A DNA stretch of 64,000 nt from Caldilineaceae bacterium. Its GTDB lineage: Bacteria > Chloroflexota > Anaerolineae > Caldilineales > Caldilineaceae. Under the pieces are notes generated by a model. That model ran no database searches. It was not told where the DNA came from and worked only from the letters and a program-made list of their open reading frames with translations. The stretch's first letter is position 1; each line of letters begins with the position of its first letter. The stretch lies in assembly GCA_022842065.1 (NCBI GenBank), contig JALHQH010000013.1, positions 207,994 to 271,993 of the forward strand. Reading direction: 5' to 3'. This document shows positions 43,356-51,430 of the stretch, one piece after another. The position numbers and the translations under genes were made by a program.

Positions 43356-44251
43356 GTACAAAGCTTGACCAGAATCCCGCCGTTCCTGCTTTACGGCGGA
43401 CTGCGCTTCGTCAACCAGCCCGCTTTAAGCTGCGGGCAAAGGATCTCATCCTGTATGGGCTGCTGATCGTGTTGTCTGTCGTCTATCTGTTGCCGCTATA
43501 CTGGATGATCTCGACCAGCCTGAAGCAGACGGGGAGTGAGATGGTGATTCCGCCGCAGTGGCTCCCCAATCCGATTGTCTGGAGCAACTACATTGATGTT
43601 TTTGTCCAGGTACCCCTGACCCTTTACATCCGCAACTCGCTGATCGTCACGCTGACGGCGACGCTCTTTGGCGTGTTGACGGCGAGTTTAGCCGGTTATG
43701 GTTTTGCCCGCACTACCTTTCCGGGGCGGAACTTCTTATTCACCCTCTGTATCGCCTCGCTGATGCTGCCGGAAATCGTCACCTTAATTCCCGAGTTCAT
43801 CCTCTTTCGGCGCATTGGTTGGGTCAACACCTTTCTACCGCTCATCGTGCCCTGGAGTCTGGCCGGCAGTTCCTTCGCGGTCTTTCTTTTTCGCCAGTAC
43901 TGTCTGACCATTCCGTTGGAACTGGATGAGGCGGCGCGCGTTGACGGGGCCGGCACGCTGCGCATCTGGTGGGCGATTATCGTGCCCCTCTCCAAAGCCG
44001 TACTGGCGACGCTGGCGATCCTCAGTTTCATCCATCACTGGAACGAATTTCTGCGCCCGCTGATCTATCTCGGCCGCCCGGAATTGCGCACGCTGGCACT
44101 GGGCTTGCGGGCGTTCCGCGGGGAATACCAACTCGCCTGGAACTACATGATGGCGGTCGCCCTCATCATGTTGGTGCCGATCCTCCTGCTCTTCTTCCTG
44201 GCCCAGCGCCAGTTTGTCCAGGGCATTGTCATGACCGGTATCAAAGGGTAG
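43352..44251 (+). CDS. Sugar-type ABC transporter permease (MalG-like)
   Basis: 299 residues with six membrane segments, the EAA loop LDEAARVDGAGTLRIWWAIIVP and the C terminus FVQGIVMTGIKG typical of the family. It starts with a four-base overlap on the preceding permease. It converges on the minus-strand metal-chelate run, with only six bases between the two stop codons and no obvious terminator hairpin. Confidence 0.92.
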   Translation: MSTKLDQNPAVPALRRTALRQPARFKLRAKDLILYGLLIVLSVVYLLPLYWMISTSLKQTGSEMVIPPQWLPNPIVWSNYIDVFVQVPLTLYIRNSLIVTLTATLFGVLTASLAGYGFARTTFPGRNFLFTLCIASLMLPEIVTLIPEFILFRRIGWVNTFLPLIVPWSLAGSSFAVFLFRQYCLTIPLELDEAARVDGAGTLRIWWAIIVPLSKAVLATLAILSFIHHWNEFLRPLIYLGRPELRTLALGLRAFRGEYQLAWNYMMAVALIMLVPILLLFFLAQRQFVQGIVMTGIKG

Positions 44252-44257
44252 ATCGTT

Positions 44258-45154
44258 TTACTTACGCTGTTGCGGATCAAAGTGGCGTGTCAATCCCTGG
44301 CCGATCAACGTGACACAGAGCGTGGTCAAAAAAATTATCACTGCCGGCGCGATCAGCAACGTCGGCAGCCGTTGCATGTAGGGCTGTGCCTCGGCTAACA
44401 TCGCCCCCCAGTCGGGCGTGGGCGGCTGCACGCCGACCCCGAGGTAGGAGAGGCCGGCGACGGTCAACAAGGTATGGCCAAAGCGTAAAAAACTCATGGC
44501 GAGAATTGGCCCACTGATGTTGGGCAGTACATGCCGCCAGAGCAAGCGCCCTTCGGTTACGCCCAAGGCCAATGCCGCCTCGGTAAATGGCCGCGCCAAG
44601 ATCTCCAACGTCAGCGCCCGCGCCAGCCGCGCATACGCGGTCCACCCGGTGACGGTGAGCGCCAGCAAGAGCGCGCCAAAGCTGGGCTTGAGCAGCGCCG
44701 CAATGATCATAGCCAGCACAATGTGCGGAAAGACAATCAGCACATCGACCAACCGCATGGTCACTTCATCGAAGAAGCCACCGACCCGCCCAGCCAGCAT
44801 CCCCAACGCCACGCCGACCGCGCCCGCAATCAGGACAGCCAACGTCGAAAGCAACAGCGAAGAGCGTCCACCATAGAGTAAACGCGCCAGCAGATCGCGT
44901 CCGAGATGATCTGCACCCAGCCAATGCCGTGCGGAAGGTGGTTGCAGCCGTTCGCTTAAGATCTGTTGATTAGGCTCAAAAGGCGTCAACCAGGGCGCGC
45001 CCACGGTCGCAATCAGGATCAACCCTAGCAGCAGGAGGCTAATGACAGTGCTCGCCGGCCACCTGCCCCACCGCCGCATGCGCCCTGCTTGTGTGGCGGC
45101 AGTGGTGGCAGGCGCAGACGCCACGGTCGGCGGTGGCGCAGTCGTGATCGTCAT
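44258..45154 (-). CDS. Peptide/nickel-type ABC permease (DppC/NikC-like)
   Basis: 298 residues. A variable cytoplasmic N terminus (about 1-33) is followed by six membrane segments. The family N-terminal motif LTPFEPNQQILSERLQPPS and LGADHLGRDLLARLLYGGR are present, as is the EAA-like loop TEAALALGVTEGRLLWRHVLPN. It forms a heterodimer with the permease encoded just upstream. Neither DppD nor DppF ATPase genes follow, which is unusual, since the operon ends here against a convergent gene. Confidence 0.9.
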   Translation of the reverse strand: MTITTAPPPTVASAPATTAATQAGRMRRWGRWPASTVISLLLLGLILIATVGAPWLTPFEPNQQILSERLQPPSARHWLGADHLGRDLLARLLYGGRSSLLLSTLAVLIAGAVGVALGMLAGRVGGFFDEVTMRLVDVLIVFPHIVLAMIIAALLKPSFGALLLALTVTGWTAYARLARALTLEILARPFTEAALALGVTEGRLLWRHVLPNISGPILAMSFLRFGHTLLTVAGLSYLGVGVQPPTPDWGAMLAEAQPYMQRLPTLLIAPAVIIFLTTLCVTLIGQGLTRHFDPQQRK

Positions 45155-45177
45155 GATGGGTTCTCTCCTCTGCTCGA

Positions 45178-46113
45178 TCAGTTTAGGCGAATCGTTGGGT
45201 TAAGGATCAAGTAAAGCAGATCGGTACAGCCATTGATCAAGATCGCCAAGCCCACTAACAGCAGCAGCCCAGCTTGTAACAGCGGAATGTCCCCTGCCAA
45301 CACGGCATCATAGAGAATGCGCCCCAAGCCGGGAATAGCGAAGATCACCTCGACAATCACTGAACCACCGAGCAGCCCAGCCAACCAGAGTGTCACCAGC
45401 GTCACCACCGGGATCAGCGCGTTGCGCAACGCATGCCGGCGTAAGAGGACGAAGGCCGGCATGCCTTTGGCACGGGCCGTGCGCAGATAGTCGGCGTTGA
45501 GCACCTCCACCATTGCGGCGCGGGTGGCCTGGGTAAAGTAAGCCAAGGGGCTGGGGAGCAGCGTCAAGATGGGTAGGATGGCAAAGGTCGGGCCGCGCCA
45601 CCCTGCCGAGGGCAACCAGCCAAGCCAGAGCGCAAAGCATAAGATGAGACAGGGTGCCAACACATATTGGGGAATTGCCACACCGCTTTGACAGCCAATG
45701 GTGATCAGGGTGTCGAGCCAGGAACCGGGACGATAAGCGGCGAGCACGCCCAGTGGCAACGCCAGCAATAGTGCTAAACCCAGCGCGCTCAAGGCCAATA
45801 TGGCGGTCACGCGCAGGCCGCGCCCAATCACCAGTGCCACCGGCGTGCGGCTGACATAGGAAAAGCCCAAGTCGCCCTGGATCACATCCCCCAACCAGAC
45901 GACATATTGCCCCGCCAGATTACGGTCCAAGCCAAATTCACTGCGCAGTTTGTCAATCGCGGCTGGATCAACTGTGCGCTCACCAATGCGCGCCCGAATG
46001 ATCGACATGGTTGGATCGATGCCGGTAAGATAAGGCAACAGAAAGATCGCCGCCGAGGTCAGCAGCAGGATGATTGGTAGCAGAAGGAGACGGCGGATGA
46101 GAATGGTAGACAT
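45178..46113 (-). CDS. Peptide/nickel-type ABC permease (DppB/NikB-like)
   Basis: 311 residues from ATG 46113. The frame stays open upstream through a 15-bp tandem repeat that would encode PITNH units, so a longer protein cannot be fully excluded, but MSTILIRRLLLLPIILL is the family start. Six membrane segments and the EAA-like loop LNADYLRTARAKGMPAFVLL are visible. It lies between the binding-protein gene at 46236 and the second permease at 44258. Confidence 0.9.
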   Translation of the reverse strand: MSTILIRRLLLLPIILLLTSAAIFLLPYLTGIDPTMSIIRARIGERTVDPAAIDKLRSEFGLDRNLAGQYVVWLGDVIQGDLGFSYVSRTPVALVIGRGLRVTAILALSALGLALLLALPLGVLAAYRPGSWLDTLITIGCQSGVAIPQYVLAPCLILCFALWLGWLPSAGWRGPTFAILPILTLLPSPLAYFTQATRAAMVEVLNADYLRTARAKGMPAFVLLRRHALRNALIPVVTLVTLWLAGLLGGSVIVEVIFAIPGLGRILYDAVLAGDIPLLQAGLLLLVGLAILINGCTDLLYLILNPTIRLN

Positions 46114-46222
46114 TGGGTGATTAGTGATTGGGTGATTAGTGATTGGGTGATTAGTGATTGGGTGATTAGTGATTGGGTGGTTGGTGATTGGCGTTGTTGA
46201 AATCACCAATCACTAATCACCC
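46114..46222. repeat. 15-bp tandem repeat GATTGGGTGATTAGT with inverted end
   Basis: About five units of GTGATTGGGTGATTA phase into the ATG of the permease gene. At about 46200-46222 the complement (AATCACCAATCACTAATCAC) follows. The unit length is a multiple of three, so the permease frame remains open across it. Confidence 0.75.
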
Positions 46223-46235
46223 AATCGATTATTCG

Positions 46236-47774
46236 TTAACGAACCACGTCCAACTCTGTTGTCAACGTGTAATACTCCAGCGGGTGGGGGCGGTAGTTCA
46301 TCACCCCTTCACGCACACCGAAAAGCTGTTCGGTATAGTCGAGCCAGATGCAGGCGACATCGTCAAAGATGGTCTGTTGAATCTCGCGATAGATGGCGTA
46401 GCGCGCCTCGGCATCGACGAGGGTGCGCGCCTCAGCCAGTTTGGCGTCGACTTCCTCATTGCAGTAGCCGCTCAGGTTAAAGGAGCCGTCACAGCCGACA
46501 TCGGCTTGCAGGAAGCCTTCGGGGTCATAGTTGTCTAACAGGTGACCACGCGAGACGATGAAGAGATCGTAATCCCCCGCAAGCACGATTGGCTCCAAGG
46601 TGTTATAGGGGGCAATGCGCACTTCCGCGCCGATGCCGACATCAGTCAACATCTGCTGGATCGCCACGGCGGTGGGTGGCAAATTGGAACGGGTCGGATA
46701 GGTCCAGATGTTGAGGGTCAGTTCGCCTTCGGCAAAGCCGGCCTCGGTCAACAGTGCTTTTGCCGCTTCTGGGTCAAAGGTATCCGGCGTTAAATCCGGG
46801 TTGACCCACACTTCGTTGGGGGCAAAAGGCCCTGCTGCCGGCGCGCCAACCCCTTCTAACACAGCTGCCACCAATGCCTGTTTGTCAATTGCATGGAGTA
46901 CGGCACGCCGGAGTAGCACATCTGCCAGCGGCCCTTTTTTGTTGTTAACATAGAGGGTGGTGGTGCGCGGCTGGGCAAAGCGGACGACCTCGATGGCACT
47001 CTCCGCTTCGAGGAGCGGCAGTTGTGGAATCGGCAGATGTTCGGCAAGGTCAACTTCGCCGGTGCGTAACATCGTGGCCCGGACTTCGCCATCGGGGGCG
47101 GCCAGCACCGTCACTTCATCCAACTTAGCCGGCGTACCCCAGTAACTTTCGTTCTTGCGCAGGGTGACACTCTGCTCCGGCACTTCTTCCGCCAAAACAA
47201 AGGGGCCAGTGCCCATGCCAAAGACCGCCGGCGGGGTGCTGGCATAGGCGGCTGGGGCCAGGATGCCAAAGCTTGGCCCGGTTAAGCGGTTGGGCACGAG
47301 CGCATCAGCGGTCACGGTGGTGATGACGACTGTGCGTTCATCGGTCGCTTCAATTGACGTCACATTCTCTGGCGAGAGACCGCGCGGTGGGGTTTCGGCC
47401 TGGAGCAGATAGTTGAATGCCGTGACGACCGCTTGGGTAGTTAACGCCTCGCCATTGTGAAAGGTCACTCCCTCGCGCAGGGTGAAAGACCAGCGCAGGT
47501 CGTCGAGCCGTTCCCACGACTCGGCCAGCAGCGGCTTGACCTGCCCATCAAAGTCCACCATGAGCAAGGTCTCGGTTGTGCCCCAGGAAGAGAGCGCAAA
47601 GGCATCGTCACTTTCCATCGCGTAACCGGTGTCGGGCCAGAAGGTCTCGGTGATGGTGAGCTGTTTGGGGCCGGTTGCCGGGGCAGCAGCCGGCGGCTGT
47701 GACAGCGGTGTGCAAGCCACCAGCAACAGGCTAATCCACCACAGCGACAACGACCAACAACGTTGACGTAACAT
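46236..47774 (-). CDS. Peptide/nickel-type ABC substrate-binding lipoprotein
   Basis: 512 residues from ATG 47774, with AAGGAG eight bases upstream. The lipobox LLVAC (Cys21) and a family 5 extracellular binding domain are visible (AESWERLDDLRWSFTLREGV, FHNGEALTTQAVVTAFNYL, GTGPFVLAEE, NESYWGTPAKLDEV). It is more diverged from NikA than the protein at 52360 and may bind a different chelate or peptide. Its permeases follow at 45178 and 44258. The neighbouring methyltransferase, phosphatase-like and unknown genes are transcribed in the same direction. Which ATPase drives the system is not known. Confidence 0.9.
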   Translation of the reverse strand: MLRQRCWSLSLWWISLLLVACTPLSQPPAAAPATGPKQLTITETFWPDTGYAMESDDAFALSSWGTTETLLMVDFDGQVKPLLAESWERLDDLRWSFTLREGVTFHNGEALTTQAVVTAFNYLLQAETPPRGLSPENVTSIEATDERTVVITTVTADALVPNRLTGPSFGILAPAAYASTPPAVFGMGTGPFVLAEEVPEQSVTLRKNESYWGTPAKLDEVTVLAAPDGEVRATMLRTGEVDLAEHLPIPQLPLLEAESAIEVVRFAQPRTTTLYVNNKKGPLADVLLRRAVLHAIDKQALVAAVLEGVGAPAAGPFAPNEVWVNPDLTPDTFDPEAAKALLTEAGFAEGELTLNIWTYPTRSNLPPTAVAIQQMLTDVGIGAEVRIAPYNTLEPIVLAGDYDLFIVSRGHLLDNYDPEGFLQADVGCDGSFNLSGYCNEEVDAKLAEARTLVDAEARYAIYREIQQTIFDDVACIWLDYTEQLFGVREGVMNYRPHPLEYYTLTTELDVVR

Positions 47775-47850
47775 ACCTTTTTCTCCTTGCATTTGTTGTG
47801 ATTTGTTGTGATTTGTCGTGCTTTGAATCGTTGAAATGTTTCAAAAGAGA

Positions 47851-47884
47851 AAAATTCTCATTTGAAATTGAGATTTTATCTCAT
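47851..47884 (-). promoter_or_regulatory. TGAGA(N)TCTCA operator upstream of the 46236 binding protein
   Basis: The 15-base palindrome TGAGATTTTATCTCA lies about 90 bases upstream of the ATG at 47774, with a nearby TTCTCATTTGAAATTGAGA. It matches the palindromes ahead of the 62407 start, which suggests that the two transcripts are co-regulated. Confidence 0.55.
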
Positions 47885-47924
47885 TTAAGTGGATAGCTCA
47901 AACTGCATCGTCTCTATGGGTTGT

Positions 47925-48649
47925 TTATGTCGGCCGATCGGCGACCAGTACATAGCGCGCCTGATGACCAATCGGGGTGGCTTCCGCTGCACGAATTGCG
48001 GTCAACGCCTCAACGCGTAGGTTGGCAAAGCCAACTGCCGTCAGCAAGGTCACCAGCGGCGTGTGATCGTTGAGGGCAAAGTTGGGCAACGCCGTTTGGA
48101 TCGCCGGCGAGTAGAAACGCGCCCATTGCTCGCGCACCTCACTCTCCGCCACAGTTAATGGCTGGTTGGGATCAAACCAGAAACTATCAATCGCGACCAG
48201 CCGCCCGCCGGGTTTGAGCAATTGCCACCAGTTACGAAAGGCGCTCACCGGGTCGCGCAAGGTCCAGAGCACATGACGACTCATCACCACATCAAACGAC
48301 TGGGGTGGAAAGTCCGGCGCAATGGCGTCACCGATCAAGAACTGGGGTGGATTGATAACGGTGACCGCCTGTTCACGCGCCACCGCCAACATGCCCTCCG
48401 CCAAATCAATGGCGGTAACCTGATGACCGATCGCCGCCGCCAGGAAGGAGAGAAACCCTGTGCCGGCACCGACATCTAACACGCGGCGGGGGCAGGTGGT
48501 AAGAGCCGTTGCATTGTTTCCAGCCAGGCCGCAGATTCAGCGCTACCAAGCTGAATGCCATGACCGGGTTGGCTGTCATAACTCGCCCCGCGCCAGTTCC
48601 AATAGGCGTTAATTTGATCTTGAATCAGTGTAGAAGCTACGTTTGCCAT
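47925..48649 (-). pseudogene. Class I SAM-dependent methyltransferase, frameshifted
   Basis: From ATG 48649 (AAGGAG upstream) the frame gives MANVASTLIQDQINAYWNWR and so on for about 54 residues and then stops at 48476. A second frame continues from VLDVGAGTGFLSFLAA to the stop at 47925. Together they make one intact UbiE-like methyltransferase of about 240 residues with motif I VLDVGAGTG, DVVMSRHVLW and LLKPGGRLVAID. One extra C in the C-run near 48487-48493 would restore the frame (LLPPAPRRVLDVG). It is either a real single-base loss in a homopolymer or a sequencing error. Either way it belongs to the metal-chelate run. Confidence 0.8.
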
Positions 48650-48660
48650 GATACTCCTTG

Positions 48661-49215
48661 TTATGTGCGCGCCGGCGTTGCTTTCCCCAACCGGCGGAGC
48701 CAACGCCAAAAACCGGCCAGCTTGGCCTGGAGCGCAAGGGTCTGTTTCACTTCGGCAGGCAGATGGTCACCCCAATAATGGGTCGTCTTGGCCACCGCGG
48801 TGATGACATTTTTGATCTCGCCTTTGACGGTATAGTAATCGCCGACCGGCACGCGGAGCAGATTGGCTTCGGCATGGGCTTCGACCTTTTCGGCGATAAT
48901 CGCTTCGGCCAGCCAACCGGCCATCGCCCCGGAGGGACAGGTCACGCCGATCCAGCCGGGGCGGATTTCTGCCGCCGGCAAGCCGCTCACTTCCTGAATG
49001 CCGCGCACGATCTCTTGCACCGCATACTGATAGGTGGGACTGTGGGTGTCGGGGACAGGCTGTGCTTTTAGCAACTCGTCGCGATGGGGCGGGCCGCCCT
49101 CCAGCGCTAGTGCGCAGAAGTTCTCCCACATTTCGCCCCAGGCCACTTCGCCATTTTCACGATATTGCATGGGTGCCGCGGCCATCGGCGCGGCCTTGTC
49201 TTTGTGCTCGGTCAT
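48661..49215 (-). CDS. Unrecognised conserved-looking protein beside methyltransferases
   Basis: 184 residues, soluble, without signal or membrane segments. Visible features are the acidic-aromatic opening YRENGEVAWGEMWENFCALA, a GGPPHR motif (about 40-45), RPGWIGVTCPSGAMAGWLAEA (about 86-106) with one Cys, and GEIKNVITAVAKTTHYWGDH near the C terminus. The last segment reads like an active-site or metal-site loop, but I do not know the family. It is 12 bases from the frameshifted methyltransferase, on the same strand, so it probably works with it. It could be a chelate-modifying enzyme or a chaperone. That is inference. Confidence 0.7.
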   Translation of the reverse strand: MTEHKDKAAPMAAAPMQYRENGEVAWGEMWENFCALALEGGPPHRDELLKAQPVPDTHSPTYQYAVQEIVRGIQEVSGLPAAEIRPGWIGVTCPSGAMAGWLAEAIIAEKVEAHAEANLLRVPVGDYYTVKGEIKNVITAVAKTTHYWGDHLPAEVKQTLALQAKLAGFWRWLRRLGKATPART

Positions 49216-49262
49216 TGTGATCCCTTTCGGGTATGAAGGGTAAGAAAATAATCCGACAAACG

Positions 49263-49411
49263 CACGTAGGAACGCCAGGGGCTAAAGCCACCTGGCTAAG
49301 AACAGCGCCCGCTGAAGTGGGCTTTTCGGCGGCACAAGCCCGCTTCAGCGGGCGCTGTTCTTTAGCCAGGCGATTCATCGCCGGGTGGTGGTTGTTTATC
49401 CAATGATTTAC
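49263..49411. repeat. Palindromic GCCCGCTGAAGCGGGC repeat (copy 1)
   Basis: Nested arms: GAACAGCGCCCGCTGAAG (49310 region) pairs with CTTCAGCGGGCGCTGTTC, and GGCTAA with TTAGCC outside it. The right flank CGCCGGGTGGTGGTTGTTTA and ATTTACTTAATTTTCATC runs into the stop codon of the phosphatase-like gene. A second copy is at 62710-62940. Confidence 0.75.
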
Positions 49412-49891
49412 TTAATTTTCATCAATCAGTGCGCCTTGCCCATACGCCGCCAACTGTTCATCGATAAACTTTTGCCAGATTGGGTTCGGCTCCCAGATCT
49501 GGTGGAGCATCTGGCGCGCTTCCTCGATTGGCACGCCCAGCACGAGGACACGGTAGAGAAAGGTAAAGGCCGAGACGCGCATGTTGGCAATGCAATGGAC
49601 AAAGCGCTTTTTCGCCTGGTTGGCGTTCATCGCGGCGAAAAAGGCGGCCAGATCGGCCCCGGTCGGTGCTTCCCACACCACCGGGATGGCCACATAGTCG
49701 ATGCCCTGCGCCGCCACCACCTCCACTTCGTTGAGCACCGCCCGCGGCGAATCGGGCATTCCCAAATTGATGATGACCTCGTAGCCCGCCGCTTTGATCG
49801 CGGCAAATTGTTCAACTGTTGGCTGACCGGCCGTTGCCCAGCGCTTATCAATGGGCAGAAAATTGTAGATCTCTGTCAGTGCTGCTGTCAT
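49412..49891 (-). CDS. Protein-tyrosine-phosphatase-fold protein (DUF442-like)
   Basis: 159 residues from ATG 49891, which overlaps the preceding methyltransferase stop (ATGA). The start IYNFLPIDKRWATAGQP is typical of beta-lactamase-hydrolase-like phosphatases. The P-loop is H99-C100-IANM-R105-VSAF. The C-x4-R spacing agrees with that group, but the usual Gly of the loop is Asn. The general acid region would be near VVWEAPTGADLAAF. It may hydrolyse a phosphate ester or act as a sulfur-handling protein. The tail IDEN and its stop codon lie within the flank of a palindromic repeat, so the C terminus may have been altered by repeat insertion. Confidence 0.8.
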   Translation of the reverse strand: MTAALTEIYNFLPIDKRWATAGQPTVEQFAAIKAAGYEVIINLGMPDSPRAVLNEVEVVAAQGIDYVAIPVVWEAPTGADLAAFFAAMNANQAKKRFVHCIANMRVSAFTFLYRVLVLGVPIEEARQMLHQIWEPNPIWQKFIDEQLAAYGQGALIDEN

Positions 49892-50526
49892 TGGTGACTT
49901 TGCCCCCGTTCCCATTCATCACTACTGTTGCGCCGCAGCCAATACCACGCCGACGGCCAGGTGTTGTCGCCAACCGTTGTTGTCCCCTGTTCTAGGCGCT
50001 CAACGCCAAAGTCGGCTAGAAATAGTTCATCGATCTGCGCAGTTGTGATCCAGCGCCCTTCGGTTCCGGCCTCTTCGTCGCGGACGTGGGCAAAGAGGAG
50101 AAATAAGCCGTCAGGGCGTAACAGCCGTTTGACCTGGCGCGCATAGGCCGCGCGCACCGCTGCGGCCTGGGCATGAAGACACCCAACATCGATGACCAGA
50201 TCATAGGGCGGCGACAAAAAATCAACCGCTGCCACTGACGCCACATGAAACGCAACCCGATCCGCCACACCGGCATCTGCTGCCCGCTGGCGTGCCGTGA
50301 CAATCGCCTGTTCCACAAAATCCACGCCATCGCACTGCCAGCCATGCTGGGCCAGATAGCGGCAAGCGCGTCCCAAACCACAGCCCAGATCCAGGGCGCG
50401 ACCGGGCGGCAACACGTCCACCAGCGCCAGCACTTCGGGCGGCGGCAATTCCGCATTCCATGGCAATTGCTGCCCGGTATAGCGATTTGTCATTTCAACC
50501 AATAAGGCTTGTTCTTGTTCGCCCAT
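49888..50526 (-). CDS. Class I SAM-dependent methyltransferase
   Basis: 212 residues from ATG 50526 (AGGAAAGG upstream; a GTG lies six bases earlier). Motif I ALDLGCGLGRACRYLAQ (about 52-68) and the later IDVGCLHAQAA and LLRPDGLFLLF match the family. Acceptor substrate is unknown. Gene order places it right after NikC-like permease and coupled to the phosphatase-like gene, so it may modify a metal-binding small molecule or detoxify an imported one. Confidence 0.88.
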   Translation of the reverse strand: MGEQEQALLVEMTNRYTGQQLPWNAELPPPEVLALVDVLPPGRALDLGCGLGRACRYLAQHGWQCDGVDFVEQAIVTARQRAADAGVADRVAFHVASVAAVDFLSPPYDLVIDVGCLHAQAAAVRAAYARQVKRLLRPDGLFLLFAHVRDEEAGTEGRWITTAQIDELFLADFGVERLEQGTTTVGDNTWPSAWYWLRRNSSDEWERGQSHQ

Positions 50527-50560
50527 GTACACCTTTCCTACCCATTGTCATTGATTGTTA

Positions 50561-51427
50561 TCACTGCCACGGATTCAACCACTGCTCCAACCCATCGGCC
50601 ACCAGATTGGCACTCAACACAGTGCTAAAAATCGCCAGCCCCGGCGCGAGCACCAGATGGGGCGCGATCTGCATAAAGGGGCGCGCATCGACCAACATGA
50701 CGCCCCACTCGGGGACCGGCGGTTGGATGCCCAGCCCCAGAAAGCCCAAGGCGGCAATGGTCAAAATTAGTTGGCCGGCATCCAAACTGAGTTGCACCAC
50801 GACGGGTCCGATCAAGGCCGGCACCAGATGACGACGCATGATCTGCCCGTGGCCGGCACCGATGGCTTGGGCCGCCAGCAGATAATCAGCGCTACGCAGG
50901 GTCAGGGTTTGGCTGCGCACGAGGCGGGCATAGGTTGGCCACCAGGTGATGGTTAACGCCAACATTAGCGTATCCAGCCCTGGCCCCAGCGCGCCGACCA
51001 AAGCCAAGGCCAGCAGAAAACCGGGCAGGGCCAAAAAGAGATCGACCACGCGCATCAACAGCTCGTCGGTCAGTCCGCCCACGTAGCCGGCGACTAGCCC
51101 AATCGACGCGCCGAGCAACAGGCTGCACGCTAACACTCCCAAGACCACCGTGAGCGAACTGCGCCCCGCCCATAACAAGCGACTGAGTAGATCGCGCCCC
51201 AGTTGATCGGTACCTAATGGGTGAGCGAGAGTCGGCGCGGTCAAGCCCACATTCAAATCTTGCGCGGCGGGGTCATAAGGGGCCAGCAAGGGGGCGCAGA
51301 GTGCCACCAGCAATAGCCCCAGCAGCGCCAGCCCGCCCACCACTAACCAGGGATAACGCACGCTGGCGCGCCGTGGTTGAATGGTTGCGGCGCGGGCGGC
51401 AGCAAGCGGTGCAGTCAGAGAAGCCAT
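50561..51427 (-). CDS. nikC: NikC-like ABC permease
   Basis: 288 residues. A cytoplasmic N terminus, then six membrane segments, LAPYDPAAQDLNVGLTAPTL and LGTDQLGRDLLSRLLWAGR as in NikC/DppC, and the EAA-like loop LLAAQAIGAGHGQIMRRHLVP. It follows the NikB-like gene by three bases and is followed by a methyltransferase rather than nikD/nikE ATPases. The nickel assignment depends on the binding protein at 52360. Confidence 0.85.
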   Translation of the reverse strand: MASLTAPLAAARAATIQPRRASVRYPWLVVGGLALLGLLLVALCAPLLAPYDPAAQDLNVGLTAPTLAHPLGTDQLGRDLLSRLLWAGRSSLTVVLGVLACSLLLGASIGLVAGYVGGLTDELLMRVVDLFLALPGFLLALALVGALGPGLDTLMLALTITWWPTYARLVRSQTLTLRSADYLLAAQAIGAGHGQIMRRHLVPALIGPVVVQLSLDAGQLILTIAALGFLGLGIQPPVPEWGVMLVDARPFMQIAPHLVLAPGLAIFSTVLSANLVADGLEQWLNPWQ

Positions 51428-51430
51428 TGT

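Noticed and set aside
44258..47774. Complete peptide ABC operon
   Set aside because: No DppD/DppF ATPase genes are found; the operon ends at a convergent gene.
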